Source: an uncultured Bacteroidales bacterium
Lineage (GTDB): Bacteria > Bacteroidota > Bacteroidia > Bacteroidales > UBA932
Assembly: GCA_946187975.1 (NCBI GenBank)
Contig: CAMHTE010000003.1
Location: 1-55,361, forward strand
DNA length: 55,361 nucleotides
Reading direction: 5' to 3'
Under the pieces are notes generated by a model. It did not search any database and was not told where the DNA came from. It was given only the letters and a program-made list of their open reading frames with translations. Numbering within the stretch: the first letter of the stretch is position 1; each line of letters begins with the position of its first letter. A program made the translations under genes and the position numbers. Shown here piece by piece: positions 17,231-24,627 of this stretch.

Positions 17231-20200
17231 TTAGAAGTAAAGTTGAATACCTGCCTGTACGCTCTTTGTGAGCGGGTAGGATACGCCGGCGGTGTGGGCC
17301 AGTTCGGGGTCCCACAGCTTGAAAGGCGAGATAATGAACAGGTTGGTGCCCGTGCAGTAAACGCGGAACTTGTCCTTATACGACCATCCGAGTTCTACGT
17401 TCTTCAGGCGCAGGAAGCGGCCGTCGTAAAGCCAGAAGGTGGACGCAGGAGTATTGTTGGCATTGTATTCCCAGTCCAGACGCGGGTAAGCGGCGTTCGG
17501 GTTGGGATTATCCTCGCTCCAGTGATTGTCGGCCACCCATTGGAACATGTTGAAGCCGCGGTTCGTCTTGCTGACGAAGGGATGTACGGACGCGTGCATG
17601 AGTATCGAAACCTTGGCACGGCCGGCGAAGAAGAAGGAGAAGTCCCATGACCTGTACTTCATGGAGGCACCGAAGCCGTAGTTAATCTCCGGAACGGTAG
17701 GATTGCCTATGTAGGTCATGTCGTTGTCGTCAATGCGGTCATCGCCGTTCATGTCCAGGTACTTGATATCGCCCGGCTTGTACCCTACCTTATAGGTCTG
17801 GACCGGGGACAGGTCTATGTCGTCCTGGTCTTCGAACAGCCCGAGGGCTACGAGACCGTAGGGGGCTTTAACGGAAACCCCGATTTTCGACTGGTACGGA
17901 TAAGGCTGAACCTCAGGTTCGTCGTACTCGGTAATCTCATTGTGCGCATAGGTGAAGGTTCCGCGTACCGAGATAGAGAATTCCCTGTTGAAAATGCGGT
18001 TGTACTCCATGCTGGCATCGAAGCCCCGGTTACGCACTCCGCCTATGTTACCCTTGGGCGAAACGCCTGTGAGTCCGGCTGTGGCCGGGAGCACCTGACG
18101 GGACATGAAGATACCGGAACGGTTTTCCTCGAAGAGGTCCATGATGAGCTTAAGCCTCTTTTTTACCCCTATTTCGAGTCCGAGGTCATGTTTACGGCTG
18201 ATCTCCCAGGTTGCGTCCTCGTTACCCCAAAGGCTAACGGCATTGCCACGTTCGGCCGAGAATCCGTTCTGGCCGGAGCCCTGGACGAAGCGGCTGTTGA
18301 TATTCATGCTGACCGTGGAGATGTACGGGAAACGCTGCGACAGGTAGTCGTTACCGGAAAGGCCGTATGAATAGCGGATCTTCAGCAGGTCCACGGTGTT
18401 CCGAAGCGAATCCCAGAAAGGCTCGTTGGAAATGATCCAGCCGGCGGCCATCGAAGGGAAGAAACCCCAGCGGTGCCCGCGCATGAAGTTCTCGGAACCG
18501 TTGTATCCGAAGTTGCCTTCAAGCACGTAGCGGTTCAGGAGTGTGTAGGAAAGACGTCCGGCAAAGCCCTGTTCGCGGCGCGGCAGGCGGTCGTTGTAGC
18601 TGGACGCCTGATTGTCCACGTGTTCCTTCTGATGATAAAGCAGCACTGCGTTGACGGTATGGGGGCCGAAACTGCGCGCATACTCTATGTTGGACTGGAT
18701 GTTAACCTCGTGGTAGCCGCTCGAGGACGTGCTGGAAGTCATGAATTTGGAGCCTTCCGTTCCCAGCATAGAAAGGGAATGAACCTCTTCCCCAGTACCG
18801 GGATCGATGGTTACTCCGCTGTAGCGATAGAGCCATGGGGCCTTGCGGAAGGTCAGCGTGGCCGCAGTATAGGAGTAGAAGGAAACCTGTCCCCAAAGTT
18901 TGAGGCCCGGGGTAATCATCTTGAGGTCCTGGTCCAGTCGGACGGAAGTGGCCGAATTCTCGGTAAACTGTTTGCGGTATCCTTCGGAGAGGTCCCTGTA
19001 AGGGTTGCACCAGCCGGTGGTTCCGTCCCATTCGTTGGTTCCTCCGAAAATAACGTAGTCGGCATCGGGAATCCAGGATGTGGGATAGGTGGGCGACACG
19101 TTCACAGGGTTTGCCTGAAGGGCTCCGGCAAAGTAGTGAGAGGTGTCGTAATACGGCATGTTCTTGTAGAACAGGATGGTGGTCATCTTGATGGAGGCCT
19201 TGGTGGTATTGGTCAGCCTCGCTGTGACGTTGCTCTGGAACGAGTACTTCCGCGCATTCAGGCTCGTGTCGAACGGCACTTCCGGCGAGTTGCGTATCAT
19301 ACTGTTCTGGTTCGAGAACATGGCGCTAAGGAAGTAATCGACGCGGTTACCGCCACCGCGGATGTTCACGTCCGCACTCTGGGCGGTCGCGTAATCGTTG
19401 AAGAGCAGGTCGTACCAGTTGATGTTGGGATACTCGTAGGAGTTCTCACCAGCCCTGGCCGCGGCAATCTTGTCCGCGGGATAGTAGTCCCAGCCCCCGC
19501 GGGCGCGCATGGCCTCGTTGTAATTCTCCATATAGGTGAGTCCGTCCGCGATTTCGGAAACCTTGGTGAAGGTGTTCAGGGTGGAATTGAAATGCACGTT
19601 TATGGACATTTTGTCCGACACCCGTCCGCTCTTGGTGGTGATTATCATAACACCGTTTGCACCGCGGCTACCGTAAAGGGCCGTAGCGGCCGCATCCTTC
19701 AACACCGCGAAACTCTCGATGGACTCCGGCGAAATGCCGTCCAGCACCGCAGTGTTCACCTCTATGCCGTCCAGAATGTAAAGAGGGGTGGAATTGGAGC
19801 CGAAGGTGGAAATACCGCGGATCCAGAACTTGGAACCGTCCATGCCGGGCTCACCGGAAGACTGGGTCGAAATAACGCCGGCCAGGTTACCCGCGAATGC
19901 CTGCGAAAGGGTAGGCGTGTGCAGGGCCTTGAGCTTGTCCGGATTGATGGTCTCGACTGACGTGACCATGGACTCCTTTTTCTGGGTGGTACCGAAAGCC
20001 ACCACAACGGCCTCTTCCAGTGCCTGGGTAGATTCGTCCAGGAGCACCATACGGAAGTAATTGGCATTGCCGGAAGTGGCAACCGACTTGTCCAGATAAC
20101 CCAGCATGGAGAACGTAATCTCCTTCACTTCGGGGCCGACGGTTATGGAATAATTACCGTCCAGGTCAGTCAGGGTTCCGTTTGTGGTACCAGGCACAAA

Positions 20201-20620
20201 TACCGTTACGCCAACGAGCGGCGTACGGTCTGTAGTGGACACTACGGTACCCGTAAAAGTACGTTTCCCCGCCGGAGCCGCAGATGCTCCTGAAGGTTTG
20301 CGGGAATCATCCTTCTTGTCCTTGTAAAGCACTATCTGGCGGCCTTCGATGCGTGCGGCCATCTGCTGCGAAGCGAGCGCACGGTTCAGCACCAGCAGTA
20401 TGTCCTCGCCCTTGGTTTCCAACGAAACCTTTTGGTCCATCTCCAGTTCGGAGGTGCGATATGCGAAGGAATAACCGCTCTGCTTTTCGATATCCTGCAG
20501 GAAAGCCTTCACGGTGACGTTCTGCCAGTTGCCGGAAACCTTACGGGTCTGAGCGTCCGCAAGCAACGGCAGGACAGACAGGACCACCAGCAACAGGAGC
20601 CGTCTTACTGTTTTGTACAT
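17231..20620 (-). CDS. SusC/RagA-family TonB-dependent outer-membrane transporter with STN signalling domain
   Basis: 1129 residues. A signal peptide (about 1-23, ending LLADAQ) is followed by an STN domain (about 26-98, VTVKAFLQDIEKQSGYSFAY), a carboxypeptidase-regulatory-like beta-sandwich (about 117-195, LVGVTVFVPGTTNGTLTDLD), the plug (about 205-340, with LYILDGIEV and LYGSRGANGVMIITTKSG) and a 22-strand barrel ending in the terminal Phe of AGIQLYF. STN domains in such receptors contact a periplasmic FecR-type anti-sigma factor, and exactly that gene lies upstream. The protein should therefore both import a glycan and report its presence. The gap to fecR is 30 bases and to susD 12 bases. 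Confidence 0.96.
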   Translation of the reverse strand: MYKTVRRLLLLVVLSVLPLLADAQTRKVSGNWQNVTVKAFLQDIEKQSGYSFAYRTSELEMDQKVSLETKGEDILLVLNRALASQQMAARIEGRQIVLYKDKKDDSRKPSGASAAPAGKRTFTGTVVSTTDRTPLVGVTVFVPGTTNGTLTDLDGNYSITVGPEVKEITFSMLGYLDKSVATSGNANYFRMVLLDESTQALEEAVVVAFGTTQKKESMVTSVETINPDKLKALHTPTLSQAFAGNLAGVISTQSSGEPGMDGSKFWIRGISTFGSNSTPLYILDGIEVNTAVLDGISPESIESFAVLKDAAATALYGSRGANGVMIITTKSGRVSDKMSINVHFNSTLNTFTKVSEIADGLTYMENYNEAMRARGGWDYYPADKIAAARAGENSYEYPNINWYDLLFNDYATAQSADVNIRGGGNRVDYFLSAMFSNQNSMIRNSPEVPFDTSLNARKYSFQSNVTARLTNTTKASIKMTTILFYKNMPYYDTSHYFAGALQANPVNVSPTYPTSWIPDADYVIFGGTNEWDGTTGWCNPYRDLSEGYRKQFTENSATSVRLDQDLKMITPGLKLWGQVSFYSYTAATLTFRKAPWLYRYSGVTIDPGTGEEVHSLSMLGTEGSKFMTSSTSSSGYHEVNIQSNIEYARSFGPHTVNAVLLYHQKEHVDNQASSYNDRLPRREQGFAGRLSYTLLNRYVLEGNFGYNGSENFMRGHRWGFFPSMAAGWIISNEPFWDSLRNTVDLLKIRYSYGLSGNDYLSQRFPYISTVSMNINSRFVQGSGQNGFSAERGNAVSLWGNEDATWEISRKHDLGLEIGVKKRLKLIMDLFEENRSGIFMSRQVLPATAGLTGVSPKGNIGGVRNRGFDASMEYNRIFNREFSISVRGTFTYAHNEITEYDEPEVQPYPYQSKIGVSVKAPYGLVALGLFEDQDDIDLSPVQTYKVGYKPGDIKYLDMNGDDRIDDNDMTYIGNPTVPEINYGFGASMKYRSWDFSFFFAGRAKVSILMHASVHPFVSKTNRGFNMFQWVADNHWSEDNPNPNAAYPRLDWEYNANNTPASTFWLYDGRFLRLKNVELGWSYKDKFRVYCTGTNLFIISPFKLWDPELAHTAGVSYPLTKSVQAGIQLYF

Positions 20621-20650
20621 AGAGGTATTGTTTGAAATAGTTATTTTGAG

Positions 20651-21631
20651 TTATCGTACGAGCACCACATGCCCGTCATCTATAAAGCGGACGTTACAGT
20701 CGGCGAGGAAAGACACTATGGAGAAAATCTTCTCCTTGGCCTCGTCCCCCACCTTGAGGGTAATGCGTCTGTCCAGATCCACGTCGCCGGCGGTCGTAAC
20801 CTTGACCAGGTACCTGTGTTCGAGGTTTTCCAGCACCTTACCGAGCGGCAGGTCGTCGAACTCCATCACAGGGCGGATCCAGCTTACGTAATCGCCGGTA
20901 TCGACAGTACGGACTGTGCTTCCGCCAAGCATCCTGTCATAAGTCAGCTGTTCGCCAGGCGAAAGGGTTACGGGCGACACGTTCCCGCCTTCGATACGTA
21001 CGGATCCGGACACCAGGGTAATCTGGTCTTCGTTATAAAGGCCGGAATGACGCACGCAGAAGCGCGTACCCAGTACCCTCACGGTCAGGTCGCCGGCAGT
21101 CACGAAGAACGGACGTCCGTCGCTGACCACATCGAAGTAACCCTCACCCTCCAACGTTACACAGCGCTTGGATGAGCTTGTATAGTTACTCTCGTAAGAG
21201 AGGGAACTGCCGTTGTTGAGCCAGACAACAGTACCGTCGGGCAGGGAGAACTCTCCCTTGGAATGGTTGGAGGTGACCATGCAGATGGAGGAAGGCTCCT
21301 TGCCGGACTTGCTGCGCAGCAGGTGCCAGGACAAATCGGTCAGGGCCACAACAATCGCGAAGGCCACGGCCAGCCTGGCAAGGCGTACCGGCATACGGCT
21401 TCCGGTCCGGCTCTTTTCCGTGTGACGGTGCAAAACACTAAGTTTATTGCGCCGGACAAGGGTAGAGTCGGTAATGTCTTCAGCCGACTTTGCTTCCCAC
21501 TGGCGGTAGAGGGCGTCATCTTTGGCGTCCTGGCCGTCAGGCTCCACAAGCCAACTGCCGAAGGCATCGGCTACCTCCTTAGGGTAGTCGCCTGCCATAA
21601 AGCGGTCTATTATATTTTTCTTCATTCCCAT
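20651..21631 (-). CDS. FecR-family anti-sigma factor
   Basis: 326 residues. The N-terminal cytoplasmic part (1-80) has the sigma-binding helical pattern (FMAGDYPKEVADAFGSWL). One transmembrane helix spans about 84-104. The periplasmic FecR domain (about 120-220) has GEFSLPDGTVVWLNNGSSLSYES, then VTLEGEGYFDV and FCVRHSG. A C-terminal DUF4974-type domain follows (about 245-326, beginning FDDLPLGKVLENLEHRYLVK). It should hold the ECF sigma factor encoded just upstream until the SusC STN domain signals substrate. It starts 22 bases after the sigma gene. Met3 is an alternative start. Confidence 0.94.
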   Translation of the reverse strand: MGMKKNIIDRFMAGDYPKEVADAFGSWLVEPDGQDAKDDALYRQWEAKSAEDITDSTLVRRNKLSVLHRHTEKSRTGSRMPVRLARLAVAFAIVVALTDLSWHLLRSKSGKEPSSICMVTSNHSKGEFSLPDGTVVWLNNGSSLSYESNYTSSSKRCVTLEGEGYFDVVSDGRPFFVTAGDLTVRVLGTRFCVRHSGLYNEDQITLVSGSVRIEGGNVSPVTLSPGEQLTYDRMLGGSTVRTVDTGDYVSWIRPVMEFDDLPLGKVLENLEHRYLVKVTTAGDVDLDRRITLKVGDEAKEKIFSIVSFLADCNVRFIDDGHVVLVR

Positions 21632-21653
21632 TTCGTGTATATAAGACTGTTTT

Positions 21654-22190
21654 TCAGAACAAGGACCCCAGTTCCCGCAGTTGGGAAAGTGCTTTTCCCA
21701 TGTGATATTCTACGGTTTTGAGGGCTAGACCCGTTTTTTCGGCCACCTCCGCGTTGGAGAGCCCGAAGTGACGGCTGAGGCGGAACACTCTCTGGCGCTG
21801 TTCGGGCATTGCCTCCAGGGTGAGGTTGACGAGCAGGAGCATGTCCCTTACGTCCTCCTCGCGGGAAAGGTCTCCCCCGAACAGTTCCGGAAGATCTTCC
21901 GGCATAATGTTGCTGTCCTTCGGAACTATGCGGTTCCGCATATAGTGGTCGTAGATGGCATGCCTCACCATGGTGAAAAGGTATGCCTTGAAAGAACGGA
22001 CCCCACGCAGCGATTTGCGCCGCTGCCACACCCTCAGGAACACGTCCTGACATATGTCTTCCGACAGGGATTTGTCCTTGAGCAGGGCGGTAGAAAACGA
22101 CTCGACGAGCGGAGCATACTTCAGATAGAAGTAGTCAAAGACCTCGTATGATCCGCCCGCGAGCCGCTGTATGTACTCAGATTCCTGCAC
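21654..22190 (-). CDS. ECF (sigma-70 family) sigma factor
   Basis: 178 residues with sigma region 2 (DYFYLKYAPLVESFSTALL, EDICQDVFLRVW, FKAYLFTMVRHAIYDHYM) and region 4 (MPEQRQRVFRLSRHFGLSNAEVAEKTGLALKTVEYH). This is the usual Bacteroidetes FecI-like type that drives SusCD loci. The start is GTG at 22190. An in-frame TGA immediately precedes it, so no longer form is possible, and no later Met lies before region 2. The start is only 5 bases after the stop of the upstream GLUG-repeat lipoprotein gene, so the two are likely co-translated. Its usual target would be the promoter of its own cluster. Confidence 0.95.
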   Translation of the reverse strand: MQESEYIQRLAGGSYEVFDYFYLKYAPLVESFSTALLKDKSLSEDICQDVFLRVWQRRKSLRGVRSFKAYLFTMVRHAIYDHYMRNRIVPKDSNIMPEDLPELFGGDLSREEDVRDMLLLVNLTLEAMPEQRQRVFRLSRHFGLSNAEVAEKTGLALKTVEYHMGKALSQLRELGSLF

Positions 22191-22195
22191 TCAGG

Positions 22196-24613
22196 TTAGT
22201 TTATATCGACAAATTCGTAACTAAAGGCTGCTCCGGAGCCCATGTTGCCCACGAGGTTAACGCCCTTTTCGACGGCGGCTCCGAGGACCTTAGATGCAGA
22301 GGTAACCGTTTCGTGCTTGTCTTCCGCACCGAGGGTAACGCCTCCGTTGGAGCGGAAGGCCCCGAGGAAAGCACCGGCTGTGCATTCTCCGTCACAGCTT
22401 ATCGTGCAGTTCAGGGTATCGCCCTTCCAGGTCTTGGCATACTTGCCGTTAATCGCACCGCACAAACCGCCTACGCGCACACCGCTGTCGGATGTGGTTA
22501 TGGAGATGTTGCCGTTGCTCGCGTTATCGTCAAGGTTCGCCAGAACGAATCCGATCAGGCCTCCTATTTCGCTGAAATAGTTGACGGTTCCAACAACCTT
22601 GGCCTTCGCGTTGGATACCACCACTTCGCCGTCGTTAGTACAGCCGGTAAGGGATCCGTAGAGACCTCCGCACACTCCGCCGATAAACACATAGGATTCG
22701 GTTGTGGATGTAATTTTTCCGGTATTGGAACATCCGGTCACGGTATGGCCATAAGTCTCGTTTCCGGAGCCGAACACGCCGCCTAAATAGCTTGCATTCT
22801 TCTCGGCATGCCATCCGTTCTGCATCGTGAGGGCGCCGCTGTTGGAACAGTTGGAAACGGTAGTGTTACCGGCATTGTAATGGCCAATAATACCTCCGCA
22901 ACGGAGCTGTTGGGAACAGTTGGTTTCCTGCACAAGGCAGTTGGCATCGAAGGTTACCTCCTTGGCATTTGAGCAGCCGCTCACGCTTCCGTTGTTCTGC
23001 CACCCTATGACGCCGCCGGCACGGAACCAGCGGACACGGGACTTGAACAGTACCGGGGTTGAATTATCATCGTTTTTGCAGTCGATGACAGGCACATTGC
23101 ACCATCCAACTACGCCGCCAAGGTTGGCAGAACTTCCGTTCTCGGGATTCATGTCCAGATCAGTCCTGAGTTCGCCGTAGTTGCTGCAACCGGAAAGGAC
23201 TTCTTCCTCAGAATAATCCTTGCCGCTCACTGCGCCCGCGACTCCTCCGAACACGATTTCGTTGATCTTACCCGCTCCCCTTTCATTACTGGTGCCATTG
23301 GCAAAAGTGCCCGCGAGGGTGACGGATCCGCGGTTGATGCAATCCTTCACTGAGAAAGCAGCATAAGCCACGACTCCACCGACGGCCGGACGGGTACAAC
23401 CAGTTTCGCTTTTATCGACCGTATACGACACAGCGCCTTCGTTGGTACAGGAAAGCACGCGACCCTGGAAATAGCCGGCTACGCCGCCTACGTTGCCATA
23501 GGTTCCGCTATCGTTGGTGCCGATGGAAAAACTAACCGAACCAGTGTTACTGCAACCGCGGATGTTACCGATATTGGCAACGTCTCCGTCAAATTTGGTA
23601 ACAGTGCTGGTGCCTAAAACACCTCCCAGGAAGGTTTTTGCCGGAGTGCCCGTGTAAGCCAGGACAATCTTTCCGGTATTGTGGCAGTCCAAAATAAGGT
23701 CGGCATCCACGGCCGGAGCGGCATCGCAATAACCAACTACGCCTCCTATCACATGCTCGTCGGCGGCGGAAGTCATGGAGAGGGTGATGTCGCCCTTGTT
23801 GGTGCAGCCGCTAATGGTGCCCTGAAGGCGTCCCACGATGGCTCCGAGCCTGGCGGTAGCGGTGAAGGCTTCGGTACGGGTAATGGGCGCGTTGTTGACG
23901 CAGCCGCTTACAACTCCTCCGGCAAGAACGTGTCCGGCGACGAAGGCTATATCGTTACCTTCACCTGCCTCGAGTTTGCAGGAAGCGTCTACGATCAGGT
24001 CTTTCACCGTTCCCTCGAGGGTGGTGAAGAGAGGACCCGTAGCACTGTAGTTTTTGAGAGCCTTGCCGTTACCGTTGAAAACACCGGCGAACGAAGCGGC
24101 AGGTGTTACGGTAAGACCAGTAAGGTCAAGGTCAGCGCCCAGGGTAACCACATCGGTAGCCGCGCAGTCGGCGGCGTATACGTCCAGCCACGAAACGAGC
24201 AGAGCTGCATCGTTGATGGTAAGAGGATAGCTTATCGTCCCTGACGACTCAGTGGCCACATTCGCTATTTCGGACCATTCCGAACGGTTCTTGGAAGAAG
24301 CTATCGCCTGCACGCGCACCTTATATTGAGTTTCGGGTTCGAGGCCGGTAATGCGATAGGAAAGTTCAGTAGTCCTTCCGGCCATGGAGAACTCCGCGTC
24401 GGAAGCAAGGCAGTAATCTACCTGATACTGCCTGGCTCCCTCCACAGCTCCCCATGTAACGGTAAGGCTGGTGGTAGTGGCCTCCACTTGTATTACGGGG
24501 GCCGTCAGATTTACGTCTTTATTCTCCGCCTTTGAAGCGGGGTCTTCCTCCTTGCCGCAGGCCGCGAGGGAAATCGCGGCCAGTGCGGAAAAGATCAAAT
24601 TACGGAATTTCAT
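22196..24613 (-). CDS. GLUG-repeat surface lipoprotein with fibronectin type III domain
   Basis: 805 residues. The lipobox SLAAC gives an acylated Cys19, followed by GKEEDP, which fits the acidic lipoprotein export signal for surface display in Bacteroidetes. A fibronectin type III domain covers about 37-122 (LTVTWGAVEGARQYQVDY, ITGLEPETQYKVRVQA). From about 180 to 760 the protein is built of GLUG-like repeats: twelve GG(V/I/L)x(G/A) turns plus GAIVGRL, alternating with Cys/Asn stretches such as GCTNKGDITL and CSNTGKITS, suggesting a beta-helix. The repeat part is paralogous to the next gene almost unit for unit. Adhesion or glycan binding is a reasonable inference; no catalytic motif is visible. 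It lies 14 bases after its paralogue and 5 bases before the sigma gene. Confidence 0.88.
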   Translation of the reverse strand: MKFRNLIFSALAAISLAACGKEEDPASKAENKDVNLTAPVIQVEATTTSLTVTWGAVEGARQYQVDYCLASDAEFSMAGRTTELSYRITGLEPETQYKVRVQAIASSKNRSEWSEIANVATESSGTISYPLTINDAALLVSWLDVYAADCAATDVVTLGADLDLTGLTVTPAASFAGVFNGNGKALKNYSATGPLFTTLEGTVKDLIVDASCKLEAGEGNDIAFVAGHVLAGGVVSGCVNNAPITRTEAFTATARLGAIVGRLQGTISGCTNKGDITLSMTSAADEHVIGGVVGYCDAAPAVDADLILDCHNTGKIVLAYTGTPAKTFLGGVLGTSTVTKFDGDVANIGNIRGCSNTGSVSFSIGTNDSGTYGNVGGVAGYFQGRVLSCTNEGAVSYTVDKSETGCTRPAVGGVVAYAAFSVKDCINRGSVTLAGTFANGTSNERGAGKINEIVFGGVAGAVSGKDYSEEEVLSGCSNYGELRTDLDMNPENGSSANLGGVVGWCNVPVIDCKNDDNSTPVLFKSRVRWFRAGGVIGWQNNGSVSGCSNAKEVTFDANCLVQETNCSQQLRCGGIIGHYNAGNTTVSNCSNSGALTMQNGWHAEKNASYLGGVFGSGNETYGHTVTGCSNTGKITSTTESYVFIGGVCGGLYGSLTGCTNDGEVVVSNAKAKVVGTVNYFSEIGGLIGFVLANLDDNASNGNISITTSDSGVRVGGLCGAINGKYAKTWKGDTLNCTISCDGECTAGAFLGAFRSNGGVTLGAEDKHETVTSASKVLGAAVEKGVNLVGNMGSGAAFSYEFVDIN

Positions 24614-24627
24614 ATTATATCTCGCAA

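Noticed and set aside
18473-19960. 495-codon + strand frame opposite susC
   Set aside because: No start signal, promoter box or recognisable motif; the minus frame encodes an intact SusC.
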